A DNA stretch of 64,000 nt, taken from Aquimarina sp. RZ0 (GTDB lineage: Bacteria; Bacteroidota; Bacteroidia; Flavobacteriales; Flavobacteriaceae). The notes under the pieces are model-generated. The model searched no databases. It was given only the letters and a program-made list of their open reading frames with translations, and was not told where the DNA came from. Shown here piece after piece: positions 37,694-47,236 of this stretch. The translations under genes and the position numbers were made by a program. The number at the start of each line of letters is the position of its first letter. The stretch's first letter is position 1. The stretch covers positions 1 to 64,000 of the forward strand of contig NZ_VTZU01000017.1 in assembly GCF_008370685.1 (NCBI RefSeq), written 5' to 3'.

Positions 37694-39052
37694 TTATATT
37701 TTTCGTTGCTTTGTCTGTATCCTTTCTACTTTGGGATTTGTATCTATTAGCCTTTTTCTAGCCGTATTTTTACGTTTTTCTGTTTTTGCCGCATTTGATT
37801 TTGCTTCGAGTTTAATTAAATTTTTGTATTTGAAATCATTATTGAAATCCTTAGCATCTGCACGATCGTAACGATTATTCCCAAATACAACAAGTGCTTC
37901 TCCGTATTTTCCTGTTTTTAATGAACTTCTTCTCTGCCCTTGGTGGTTTTCAATACTCCCAATTTTAATCATCATTTCATGATTTGGACCTTCTACAGAT
38001 AAACCTCCAACATTCTTTTTCTTCAAACTATTGACGGCTCTTTGTGTTGACCATTGCCCTGTGTTACAGCTTTCTAAGGAGATTTTCCCTTTATATTGAT
38101 AGTCTTGCTCATTAAGACCGTGTGATGTTAAAACTTCTATAACATTTTTCGCATCATGTGCGGCTTCTTTGTCGATAGGTATCCCGTCATCATTTATTTG
38201 AATAATAAATTCTTCAGAATTAGTCACCCATCCAATAAGATTTTCTAGTTTTTTACTGTAGTTAGTTGGGTTTGTCAAATTTTCAAGTGAAATAACAATA
38301 TCTTTTTGAGCAAACCCTCTACTTTCATTAAATGATTTTTGAACCCCTAATGGTGCTAAGATTTTTTCCTCTATTGCTCCATCTCTTTCCGATAAAGCAA
38401 TTTGTAGAATTTTTTTAGTTGGTACTGCTAAAAAATCATTATCGTTATCAATTTCTGAGATATTGGAATAACAAGACTCAGAATCTGAGTCGTAATTTGG
38501 TATAGGATTTTGCTCTTCCCAAGCTTGTTTTTCTACTAAAATTCTTTTTCCTTTTTCCAATACTTTAAGCAAATCATCTTCGGTTACCGCCTTTATATTA
38601 TCTACCTGAAACATAACTTCATTATTGGTCTCGGAGAAAAGGGAAATCCTTTTATTATGATCAAAGATAGCAGACTCGTCGCTTTTTAATCTTCGTTTAC
38701 TTTTTTTCAGCTCTTTTATTGCTTCCTCTAAATCAGTAGTATTTAAAAATTCAGTTGATTTTAACTTTGCAATGTTCTTTAATCCATTTTCTCGATTCTC
38801 AAATAGTCTGGTTATCGCTAACGATATAGTGTTTACAGCTTCGAGCATTTCTGTGGCTTTGAGCTTATGTTCGGGTATAGCTTCGTTAACCTGAATAATA
38901 GCAGTGTTTGAATCTTTATATGACTTAATAACAGTATCTAATTTTGATCGTGGAGTTAAACGCTGCTCTACGGATTCAATTTCTCTAACAATTTGATCAA
39001 AAATCTTTTTTAGAGAATCAAATGTACTTTGATTATGTTTTTCCTTTTCCAT
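37694..39052 (-). CDS. Coiled-coil protein with SCNTG motif and basic tail, unknown
   Basis: A 452-residue protein I do not recognise. Residues 1-180 are helical and charged, coiled-coil-like, with an internal KELKKSKRRLKSDES basic patch. Residues 183-207 are acidic and low-complexity. A globular part (about 245-395) holds HG at 311-312 and KGKISLESCNTG with Cys329, followed by a VGGLSVEGP block. The ISLxSCNTG pattern resembles effector domains at the C-termini of bacterial polymorphic toxins and clan-CD-like cysteine peptidases, but the His-Cys spacing (18) is short. The last 35 residues are strongly basic. There is no signal peptide. The gene lies in an island of decayed mobile DNA, and its leader is the 241-bp element. 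Confidence 0.6.
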   Translation of the reverse strand: MEKEKHNQSTFDSLKKIFDQIVREIESVEQRLTPRSKLDTVIKSYKDSNTAIIQVNEAIPEHKLKATEMLEAVNTISLAITRLFENRENGLKNIAKLKSTEFLNTTDLEEAIKELKKSKRRLKSDESAIFDHNKRISLFSETNNEVMFQVDNIKAVTEDDLLKVLEKGKRILVEKQAWEEQNPIPNYDSDSESCYSNISEIDNDNDFLAVPTKKILQIALSERDGAIEEKILAPLGVQKSFNESRGFAQKDIVISLENLTNPTNYSKKLENLIGWVTNSEEFIIQINDDGIPIDKEAAHDAKNVIEVLTSHGLNEQDYQYKGKISLESCNTGQWSTQRAVNSLKKKNVGGLSVEGPNHEMMIKIGSIENHQGQRRSSLKTGKYGEALVVFGNNRYDRADAKDFNNDFKYKNLIKLEAKSNAAKTEKRKNTARKRLIDTNPKVERIQTKQRKI

Positions 39053-39070
39053 GATTATTCAATTTTAATA

Positions 39071-39311
39071 ACTCACCTTACGCAATCAAAGAAGCATTTT
39101 TATTCGTTTAAAAAAAAACTGTTGATAAGTGATGTTTTTCTTAATAATTTTAACAATTTTAGCCGTTTTAATTACCAAACCTCTTCAATGAATATTTCGT
39201 TAGTTGAATAATTAAGATGATTAAATAAAAATAAATACTTGATATTCATTTAATTAAATTGTTATTATCAATGCATCTTGATTTTAACATAGTATTATGC
39301 GTAAGGTGAGT
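39071..39311. mobile_element. 241-bp element with 14-bp perfect terminal inverted repeats
   Basis: Ends are ACTCACCTTACGCA (39071-39084) and its exact complement (39298-39311), flanked by TA on both sides. The interior is AT-rich and non-coding. It starts 18 bp upstream of the ATG of the 452-residue gene, so it must contain or displace that gene's promoter. Single copy in this window. Confidence 0.65.
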
Positions 39312-39638
39312 TAATAATTAAATACTTTGATATCAATATTGAAAAGTTATTACTATCATACAGGCTTATCAAAAGTGCTTCTTCAAATATCTGCTAAAGG
39401 TAAGCATTCAGCTGAGACAGCAATATATGTAGCTACTTCTTGCAAAGTTTTTTTTTACAAATAATTCCAAATCTCTACCGAACTGATTCGATTTACCTTT
39501 GACATGATAATTTCACTGTAAATCGTCAAATAGAAAATCTTATCATATGAAGTCAAATTTTCTAAAAATTACATGTTAAAACTTATTTGTATGCTACTAT
39601 CTGTAATCATCAAAAGATCAAAATACTACAGGTTTAAT
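39312..39638. other. Intergenic, no gene seen
   Basis: About 325 bp of AT-rich DNA between the 241-bp element and a pseudogene. No repeat copy or convincing open frame. Confidence 0.45.
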
Positions 39639-40031
39639 TTATGTACCCATTTTGCGACCATTACGCTTTTTTGTTATTATTTTATTTGTAAGTCCCAAGT
39701 TTACTTTTGGGCGTTTTTCTTGTCTGCCTCTTGTTCTTTGTAGTTCTTGACTTTGTTGATAATCTACATGCAGTTTTCGTCTATCTTTTTCAAGTTTCTT
39801 ATCTTTTTTCTCACTTTTTTTCTGTACGTTTTTAATTTTGGACTCTACTTTTTCTTTTTCCTTTTTTGTTTTTTCTAGAATGTTACTGATTAAAGCGCCT
39901 GATCCTTTCCAAGTTGGACTTTACGCTACTGCAATAGCATCTCCATGAATCTCAATTTGTTTATTTAAATCCCTTACCTATCTTCCTAAACTAATTTCTT
40001 TATCAATTTCGTTCCATCTTTCTCGTGCCAT
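39639..40031 (-). pseudogene. Decayed gene for a basic coiled-coil protein
   Basis: One continuous minus-strand frame of 131 codons from ATG 40031 (MARERWNEIDKEISLGR) to TAA at 39639, interrupted by TAG at 39978-39980 and TAA at 39921-39923. The readable product is coiled-coil and very K/R/E-rich (EKTKKEKEKVESKIKN), ending in a basic tail. Family not recognised; the basic coiled-coil style is like the tail of the adjacent 452-residue protein. Confidence 0.55.
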
Positions 40032-40173
40032 AATTTCCTTTTTAAATTCTTAATGTAATTTATTGATATTTTTTTTGTATCGTTACGATATGAAGCGTTA
40101 GCACTATAAAGACCATTCAAATTACCATAATCCCTATATTACTGGTTCAGGTTAATGATATTTTAGCACTGTA

Positions 40174-40882
40174 ATGAACATTATTTATATGCTTATCAGT
40201 ACCAAGAAGTCGTTTTCAGCAAAAGAAGTCCAGCGTCAGTTAGGTTCATAAGCGCTATGAACCTATCTGGGCGATGATCCACAAGCTAAGAAGTGCCATG
40301 GGACTTTGGGACGATGAAATATACATTAAAGGAAGAAATAGAACTGGAGGAATGTTTTTTGAGACAGTCTCTATAACAAGGGATAAATCTGAACCATTAA
40401 AACGTGTACGAGGAAGCCAGCGCCAAACCACCGTACTGGTAAGTGTGGAATCTAGAGATGCCGGAGAGAGCCATGATCCTAAAAAACATGGCAAGAAGAA
40501 AAAGGTAGGGTATATAAAAATGAAGGCCGTTGAATCTTTGAAAAAGGAATGCATAACCCAGAAGGTTACAAAATCTGTAGAAAAGAACACAAAAATAGAA
40601 GCAGACAGATCTACCAGCTATATGGATTTAGAAAAAGACTCTGAAATGGAGTCCAAGGTCATCCCCAAAAAGGATGCTGTAAAGGTGTTGCCTATGGGTG
40701 CATACTGCTATAAGCAATGCCATAAGGTTGTTCTTATATGTACACCATAGAAAATAGATGATGATTTTTTACAGAATTATCTCAATGAATTCTGTTATAG
40801 GTTCAACAGACGTTACTATAATGACCTCTTCGATAGGCTGATCTCATATAGATGGAATTATCTTGGGAAACCTTACGGATAA
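40174..40882 (+). pseudogene. IS1595-family (ISXO2-like) transposase remnant
   Basis: Reads as an IS1595 transposase with damage. An N-terminal piece (STKKSFSAKEVQRQLG) is followed by a frameshift near 40250. The main frame starts HKRYEPIWAMIHKLRSAMG and includes the DDE-type blocks DDEIYIKG and EADRSTSYMD. A TAG falls at 40748-40750, and a final in-frame piece (LQNYLNEFCYRFNRRYY) ends at TAA 40880-40882. The N-terminal zinc ribbon and the HWxxVH region are missing. No terminal inverted repeats seen. Confidence 0.8.
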
Positions 40883-40945
40883 GCATGTAACTTATTAATG
40901 AAAGTAAGATTTAGATCAATATTACAAGTTTTAAATATACTGTAA

Positions 40946-41105
40946 TACGATTTGTGATTAAAAAATTCGTATAAATTCATTGAATTATTTTTTCTTTATG
41001 CAAGGCAAAAAAATCAAGCATAGCTATAGCTACGGTTTATTTTTTAAACGAAGTAGAAAGGAAAAAGAAACGATGAATATGCGAAATTTTTAGTTATAAA
41101 TCGTA
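40946..41105 (+). mobile_element. MITE family 1, copy 7 (160 bp)
   Basis: Forward copy matching the consensus, with perfect TAA duplications (40943-40945 and 41106-41108). It marks the right side of the accessory island, in inverted orientation to copy 6. Confidence 0.95.
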
Positions 41106-41213
41106 TAAATCATAATTTTAATAACATTAGAATAAAAACTAATTAGTACAACTATTAATAAAAGTTGTTTGCTCCAGATTTGGCTACAAATCAAAAAAAG
41201 TTTACATATTAAG

Positions 41214-41243
41214 AAAAAGCCACAAAACATTGTGGCTTTTTTT
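41214..41243. terminator. Intrinsic terminator
   Basis: Stem AAAAAGCCACA / TGTGGCTTTTTTT with six-base loop, downstream of sodA (minus strand) and of the island. Confidence 0.8.
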
Positions 41244-41329
41244 ATCGATTACCTATCACTTTACAGGTTTAAAATAACGCATTCAAAGCGATAATTTTTA
41301 TTCGAGTTATTTTTTAAAAAAGGATGGTA

Positions 41330-41938
41330 TTATTTACCTTGAGCATATCTGGTAGAAACTTCATCCCAGTTAATTACATTAAAAAATGCATTTATATAAT
41401 CAGGTCTTCGATTTTGGTAGTTCAGGTAATATGCATGTTCCCATACATCTAATCCTAAAATAGGAGTTCCTCCACACCCAGTACCTGGCATTAATGGGTT
41501 GTCTTGATTAGGAGTAGAGCATACTTCTACTTTACCACCTTCCAGAACACATAACCAAGCCCATCCAGAACCAAATTGAGTAGCTGCTGCTTTAGAAAAA
41601 GCATCCTTAAATGCTTCAAAAGAGCCATAAGCATTCGTAATTGCATCTGCAAGCTCACCAGAAGGAGCTCCTCCTCCGTTAGGAGACATTATTTCCCAAA
41701 AAAGAGAATGATTATAATAACCACCTCCATTGTTTCTTACGGCACCATTGGATTTGTCAAGATTAATAAGAATGTTTTCTATAGTTTTACCATCAAGATC
41801 AGTCCCTTCAATAGCTGCATTTAATTTACTGGTATACCCAGCATGATGCTTATCATGATGAATCTCCATAGTACGTGCATCTATATTGGGTTCTAACGCA
41901 TCAAAAGCGTAGTTTAATTTTGGTAACTCAAATGACAT
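41330..41938 (-). CDS. sodA: Superoxide dismutase (Fe/Mn)
   Basis: A 202-residue cytoplasmic Fe/Mn superoxide dismutase. Metal ligands are His27 (EIHHDKHH), His77 (YYNHSLFW), Asp164 and His168 ([16 protein letters not shown]). Length is normal and there is no signal peptide. Metal preference cannot be settled by eye. It directly adjoins the accessory island. Confidence 0.96.
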   Translation of the reverse strand: MSFELPKLNYAFDALEPNIDARTMEIHHDKHHAGYTSKLNAAIEGTDLDGKTIENILINLDKSNGAVRNNGGGYYNHSLFWEIMSPNGGGAPSGELADAITNAYGSFEAFKDAFSKAAATQFGSGWAWLCVLEGGKVEVCSTPNQDNPLMPGTGCGGTPILGLDVWEHAYYLNYQNRRPDYINAFFNVINWDEVSTRYAQGK

Positions 41939-42332
41939 AATTTGGATTTTTTTTAGTTAATACAAATAAAAATGAAACCAAATTTAGGAATTAGAGTGAT
42001 GAATAAAAATAAATATGTGTTTTAAATTGGTTAAACTGACAAAATAGAAAGAATAGCCTGTAAAAGGGCGTATAACTTCCGAAAATGCTAAAAACAAATT
42101 TATATTTAGATATCATTTTTACAAATTTGTTGTTCAAATTCTAAAAAGTAGATTAAAGACAAACTAATAATATTCAAAACTATTCCTGATCTAAAATTAC
42201 CATTCAAATTTGCTCTTTTTATTTGAGTATTTTTAAAACAGAATTGATATAACGCCAAGATGGCGTAAAAGGTTAAACGCTTTTTATGATAGAAATGTAC
42301 TGTTTTTAGTATTTTAGTAAAAAATAATAATA
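41939..42332. other. Intergenic with degenerate repeat R3
   Basis: About 390 bp between the divergent sodA and addA-like genes. It holds the second copy of repeat R3 (about 42150-42252). A short open frame on the minus strand (42106-42339) has no supporting features. Confidence 0.5.
42150..42252 (+). repeat. Degenerate repeat R3, copy B
   Basis: Shares CTGATCTAA, AAATTTGCT, TTTATTTGAGT and AAAACAGAATTGATA with 29870-30031, but lacks an internal stretch. Its uninterrupted ACAGAATTGATATAA is the paralogous empty site for MITE copy 5. Confidence 0.5.
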
Positions 42333-45300
42333 TTGACATCTCACAATGCCTTTACTGTTTATAATGCAGCAGCAGGTGCAGGAAAAACATATACACTCGT
42401 TAAAGAATACCTTACTACTTTATTAACAGGAAGTTTTAAAGAGAGTTATAAAAATATTCTGGCAATAACCTTTACCAATAAGGCGGTAGCAGAAATGAAA
42501 ACAAGAGTTTTGCAAAACCTTGTAGCAATTAGTGCGCCAGAAACTCCACCAAAATATGAGTCGTTACTTCAGGATATCATGACTGATACTGGTTTAGATA
42601 TGTTAGTTATAAAGAAGAAAGCGAATCAAGTTCTAAAAAGCATTTTACATAATTACGCAGGTTTTGATATCGTTACAATAGATACATTTACGCATAGAAT
42701 TATAAGAACTTTTGCACATGATTTAGGGATTCCTATGAATTTTGAAATAGAAATGGATACAGAATCTTTGATCGAAGAATCAGTAGATTCCTTGCTAGCA
42801 AAAGTAGGAGTAGATCCTGAGTTGACTAAGATAATTATTGATTTTGCTTTAAGCAAACTAGAAGATGATAAGAGTTGGGATATTACGACCGAACTGATCA
42901 AGATAGCAAGACTTTTATTTAGTGAGAATGATAGGGAACACCTTAATAAACTTTCTGAGAAAACCGGAGCGGATTTTGAAGAATTAAAAAAAGTAATATA
43001 TGATAGAATTATTGCTACAAAAAATGATATTATTTCTAATGCAAAAAATATTCTAAACGAGATAACCGCCAAAGATCTGGAATTTCGAGATTTTATGAGA
43101 GGGTCGATACCTGCTCATTTTAAGAAGCTGGCAGACGGAGAAAGTAATGTAGATTTTAAGGCTGCATGGAAACAAAATATAGGAACAACTGATTTCTATA
43201 ATAAAACCTTGGATCAAACCAAAAGAAGTGCAATTGACAGTATCAGATCGCAAATTGAGGAAGCATTTTTATTGACAAAAAAGCAGGCATCCCAGCGTAA
43301 GTTGTTAGAAAATATTATCAATAACCTTACTCCATTATCTGTATTAAATGCAATAAATAAAGAGCTTCAAAATAGTAAAAAGGAAAGGAATATTCTTTTG
43401 ATATCAGAATTTAATAAAATTATTAGCGAAGCAATACAAGATCAGCCAGCTCCTTTTATATATGAACGGTTAGGTGAGCGCTACAGAGATTATTTTATTG
43501 ATGAATTTCAGGACACATCAGAATTACAGTGGAACAACATGATTCCTCTAATAGATAATGCTATTGCTACAGAGACGCTAACAGGCAAAAGAGGTAAGCT
43601 TACTATTGTAGGAGATGCTAAACAGGCTATTTATAGATGGAGAGGAGGAAAAGCTGAGCAATTCATCAACCTCTCTTTAGATGAAAATCCATTTTCTGTT
43701 AAGGAAAAACAAGTTCTTAATTTACCAAAGAACTATAGAAGTTGTGAAGAAATCATTAAATTCAATAACAATTTGTTTACTTTTCTGTCCAATGATTTTA
43801 GTAATGAGCTGCATAAAAAATTATACTTGCTAGGTAATAACCAGGAATATAATACTAAAAAAGGAGGGTATATAAACTTGTCTTTTATAGAAGCAAAAAA
43901 TATAGCTGAAGAAAATGAAATATATCCGGAAAGGGTATTTGAGACTATTATTGAACTTCAGAAAAAAGGATATAAGCTCAATGCTATTTGTGTTCTAACC
44001 AGAAGGCAAAAAGAAGGAACTGCCATCGCAGATTTTCTTACAGAAAAAGGAGTCTCTATAATTTCGTCTGAAACCTTATTGCTTAAAAATGACCCGAGAG
44101 TAATTTTTGTTATTAATATGCTTACCTGGAATGCTTTTCCAGATAATTTTTTAGCCAAGACAAATGTTTTACATTTTATTGCAGAACGCTTTGCTATTGC
44201 AGAAAAACATGCTTTTCTTACAAAAATGGTATTTGCAGATAAAAGAACATTTTGGAGGGAGATTGCTTCTTTAGGTGTTGAATTTGATTTTCGTAGACTA
44301 GGTATAAAACCATTTTATGATTGCGTAGAATATATTATTAATAGTTTTAATCTTGCAGATTCATATCCGGCATATTTGCAATTCTTTCTGGATGCAGTTT
44401 TTGGATATACCCAAAAACATGCAGAAGGAGTCATTGGTTTCCTTTCCTATTGGGAGCGTAAAAAAGATACACTGAGTATAATATCCCCAGAAGGAGAAGA
44501 GGCGATTAAGATAATGACAATACATAAGTCTAAAGGGCTTGAGTTTCCCTGCGTGATTTATCCATATGCTAATATTGATATTTATAGGGAAATAGAGCCT
44601 AAAACGTGGCTTCCTGTGTCAAAAGAAGATTTTCTTGATTTCGAAGAAGCATTCATTAATTATAACAAGGAGATTTCTGACTATGGAGAAGAGGCAAATA
44701 AAATTGTATTACAGCGCCAATCCCAGTTAGAATTGGATGCACTTAATCTATTATATGTAGTTTTGACCAGAGCAGAAGAGCAGCTGTATATTATTTCTAA
44801 AAAAGAAGTAACAAGTAAAGGAATAAGTAATCCTAATAAGTTCTCTGGAAAATTTATAAACTATCTAAAACATATAGGTATCTGGAATGATGATCAATGC
44901 ACCTATGATTTTGGAAATATAGAAAAACCGGATACCGAGTCCATTATTGCGGAGTCTAAAACAAAAAAGATTGAACTTACCACATTTGATAATGCCAGTA
45001 AAATATTCAAAGTTCAGGTCGTGACTAATTCTGGTAAATTATGGGATACCGCACAGAAATCGGCTATAGAAAAGGGGAATCTTATCCATGAACTGATGGC
45101 ATCTATATATACCGATGAGGATTTGGATTCAGTAATAAAAAATGCCATCGAAACAGGAATGATCAGTTATGCTGAAAAAGAAACTCTCTATGCTGAATTG
45201 AAAAAGCTGATGGATCATCCAAAACTCTCTACATTCTTTTCAAAAAATTATATGATATTAAATGAAAGAGAAATTATCGCCAATGGCAATTTATACAGAC

Positions 45301-45488
45301 CTGATAGAGTTGTTATTGATAAAAGTAGAGGAGCTACCATAATTGATTACAAAACAGGAGAACGAATGGCGTCTCACAATACTCAATTAAATCAGTATGG
45401 TGAGCTCATAAAAAAAATGGGATATCTGTTAGAAAATAAAATACTTGTGTATTTTAACCAAGAAATGAGTGTGGAATATGTAGAATAA
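42333..45488 (+). CDS. AddA-like UvrD-family helicase/nuclease
   Basis: A 1051-residue protein with a superfamily 1 helicase and C-terminal RecB-type nuclease. Walker A is NAAAGAGKTYTL (about 11-22), Walker B region FIDEFQDTSELQW, motif III GDAKQAIYRWRGG, later motifs KIMTIHKSKGLEFP and LLYVVLTRAEEQL. The nuclease motif is YRPDRVV ... IIDYKTGE near the C-terminus. It should act with the AddB-like protein at 47237 in double-strand break resection. The start codon is probably TTG 42333 (TTGACATCTCAC), since residues before Walker A fit and no ATG is in reach. Confidence 0.9.
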   Translation: MTSHNAFTVYNAAAGAGKTYTLVKEYLTTLLTGSFKESYKNILAITFTNKAVAEMKTRVLQNLVAISAPETPPKYESLLQDIMTDTGLDMLVIKKKANQVLKSILHNYAGFDIVTIDTFTHRIIRTFAHDLGIPMNFEIEMDTESLIEESVDSLLAKVGVDPELTKIIIDFALSKLEDDKSWDITTELIKIARLLFSENDREHLNKLSEKTGADFEELKKVIYDRIIATKNDIISNAKNILNEITAKDLEFRDFMRGSIPAHFKKLADGESNVDFKAAWKQNIGTTDFYNKTLDQTKRSAIDSIRSQIEEAFLLTKKQASQRKLLENIINNLTPLSVLNAINKELQNSKKERNILLISEFNKIISEAIQDQPAPFIYERLGERYRDYFIDEFQDTSELQWNNMIPLIDNAIATETLTGKRGKLTIVGDAKQAIYRWRGGKAEQFINLSLDENPFSVKEKQVLNLPKNYRSCEEIIKFNNNLFTFLSNDFSNELHKKLYLLGNNQEYNTKKGGYINLSFIEAKNIAEENEIYPERVFETIIELQKKGYKLNAICVLTRRQKEGTAIADFLTEKGVSIISSETLLLKNDPRVIFVINMLTWNAFPDNFLAKTNVLHFIAERFAIAEKHAFLTKMVFADKRTFWREIASLGVEFDFRRLGIKPFYDCVEYIINSFNLADSYPAYLQFFLDAVFGYTQKHAEGVIGFLSYWERKKDTLSIISPEGEEAIKIMTIHKSKGLEFPCVIYPYANIDIYREIEPKTWLPVSKEDFLDFEEAFINYNKEISDYGEEANKIVLQRQSQLELDALNLLYVVLTRAEEQLYIISKKEVTSKGISNPNKFSGKFINYLKHIGIWNDDQCTYDFGNIEKPDTESIIAESKTKKIELTTFDNASKIFKVQVVTNSGKLWDTAQKSAIEKGNLIHELMASIYTDEDLDSVIKNAIETGMISYAEKETLYAELKKLMDHPKLSTFFSKNYMILNEREIIANGNLYRPDRVVIDKSRGATIIDYKTGERMASHNTQLNQYGELIKKMGYLLENKILVYFNQEMSVEYVE

Positions 45489-45769
45489 CGATTTATTTTT
45501 GCAATTACTAGCAGAATTTTAATGATAAAAATTTTTTTTATCTTATAATTGTATCGTAATTATAAAAACGATACTTATAAATTTTATTTAAATAAGTCAT
45601 TTTTTTCACATTTGTGAGGCTTTTGAAAAAACAAATTACGACTTTAAAAACTTCGCAATCGTTGATATACACTGGTCTATTAATAAAAATTTATTAGTTT
45701 TGTCTTTGACAGTAATATTTAACATATTACATTTGCTCTAATTAACACTTAAAAATTAAATTATTGAAT

Positions 45770-47167
45770 ATGAAACATCTTAACAGGTTTTTAGTGGCTT
45801 CGTTATTAGTACTTGGGTTTAGTACTGCGAATGCACAGGATCAAAACAACCCTTGGGCAGTATCGATTGGCGTTAATGCTGTTGATATATTTCCTACTGG
45901 AGGAGATTTACCCGTGCAAGGGGAAATCTTTGAAGAGTTTTTTAACGCTAGTGACCACTGGAATATCCTTCCTTCTGTATCTAAGCTTTCTGTAGGTAGA
46001 TATATCGGAGATGGTTTTACTTTTTCTGTGGCAGGTACTGTAAATAAAATCGATAAATTAGGAGAACTTGCTGATGGAACTCTTGTTGGTGCTGATGATT
46101 TATCATATTATGCTGTAGATGGAACTATAAGTTATAGTTTTAAAAATGTATTTAAGTCAAAATGGTTTGACCCTTACCTTGGCGTAGGTGGAGGATACAC
46201 TTGGGTAGATGAAGTAGGTGCTGGAACGTTAAATGGTACTTTTGGTTTGAACTTTTGGTTGACCGAAAATTTAGCATTCAATGTTCAAACTGCATATAAG
46301 CATGTATTCGAAGATTTCGTAGAAGGAAATTATCCTCCTACTCATTTCCAACATTCTGCTGGAATTACTTTTGCTTTCGGAGGAAAAGACACAGATGGAG
46401 ATGGTGTATATGATAAAGATGATGAATGTCCAGAAGTTCCTGGTTTAGCAGAATTCAAAGGATGTCCTGATACAGATGGTGATGGAATCACTGATGCTAA
46501 AGACGATTGTCCTAATATTGCTGGTACTGCAGAATTTAATGGATGTGCTGACACAGATGGTGATGGTATTGCTGATCCAAACGATGAGTGTCCTACTGTT
46601 GCTGGTTTAGCAAATTTAAATGGATGTCCTGATGCTGATGGTGACGGAATCACTGATACTAAAGATGGTTGTCCAGAAGAAGCAGGACCTGCTGCTAATA
46701 ACGGATGCCCATACCAGGATAAAGATGGTGACGGAGTATTAGATAAAGATGATAACTGTCCTGATGTTGTAGGTACTGTTGCTAATGCTGGTTGTCCAGA
46801 AGTAACTGAAGAAGTACAGAAAACATTAAATGAGTACGCAAAAACTATATTATTCGATTCTGGTAAATCCACGATCAAAGATCAGTCTACGCAGGTATTA
46901 AATGATATTATTGCAATCCTTAAAGAATATCCAACGGCTAAATTTGTTATCGAAGGGAACACTGATAGTGTTGGTCCTGCAAAAAGTAACCAAAGATTAT
47001 CTGATGCCAGAGCGAATGCTGTGAAGACATTCTTAACAGAAAATGGTATTGATCAGTTTAGATTATCTGCTGTTGGTTATGGAGAAGATAAGCCGATTGC
47101 CTCTAACAAAACAAGAAAAGGTAGAGCTGAGAATAGAAGAGTAGAAATTAATTTAGTAAAAGAATAA
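45770..47167 (+). CDS. OmpA-family protein with thrombospondin type 3 repeats
   Basis: Start placed at ATG 45770 ([13 protein letters not shown]), giving 465 residues with a signal peptide ending ANA. Residues about 22-205 form an N-terminal OmpA-like barrel. Residues about 208-345 carry calcium-binding type 3 repeats ([15 protein letters not shown] pattern, five or six units). The C-terminal OmpA domain (about 350-465) with [12 protein letters not shown] and NRRVEI binds peptidoglycan. It is a major outer-membrane anchor protein. It sits between the two add genes. A TAGTTTTG -7-like element is at 45695-45702. Terminator at 47197. Confidence 0.93.
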   Translation: MKHLNRFLVASLLVLGFSTANAQDQNNPWAVSIGVNAVDIFPTGGDLPVQGEIFEEFFNASDHWNILPSVSKLSVGRYIGDGFTFSVAGTVNKIDKLGELADGTLVGADDLSYYAVDGTISYSFKNVFKSKWFDPYLGVGGGYTWVDEVGAGTLNGTFGLNFWLTENLAFNVQTAYKHVFEDFVEGNYPPTHFQHSAGITFAFGGKDTDGDGVYDKDDECPEVPGLAEFKGCPDTDGDGITDAKDDCPNIAGTAEFNGCADTDGDGIADPNDECPTVAGLANLNGCPDADGDGITDTKDGCPEEAGPAANNGCPYQDKDGDGVLDKDDNCPDVVGTVANAGCPEVTEEVQKTLNEYAKTILFDSGKSTIKDQSTQVLNDIIAILKEYPTAKFVIEGNTDSVGPAKSNQRLSDARANAVKTFLTENGIDQFRLSAVGYGEDKPIASNKTRKGRAENRRVEINLVKE

Positions 47168-47196
47168 TCTTTTATAATACATTGAATATATACAGA

Positions 47197-47226
47197 AAAC
47201 GTCCCGATATATCGGGACGTTTTTTA
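47197..47226. terminator. Intrinsic terminator after the OmpA gene
   Basis: Near-perfect palindrome AAAACGTCCCGAT / ATCGGGACGTTTT with T-run. Confidence 0.88.
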
Positions 47227-47236
47227 TTTTTAGAAA

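Noticed and set aside
42106..42339. 77-residue minus-strand open frame over the AddA leader
   Set aside because: Overlaps repeat R3 and the start of the AddA-like gene; no motif or start context.
46342..46878. 178-residue minus-strand open frame in the ompA gene
   Set aside because: It is a reverse-strand shadow of the type 3 repeats (Pro/Ser-rich periodicity mirrors the Asp/Gly repeats).
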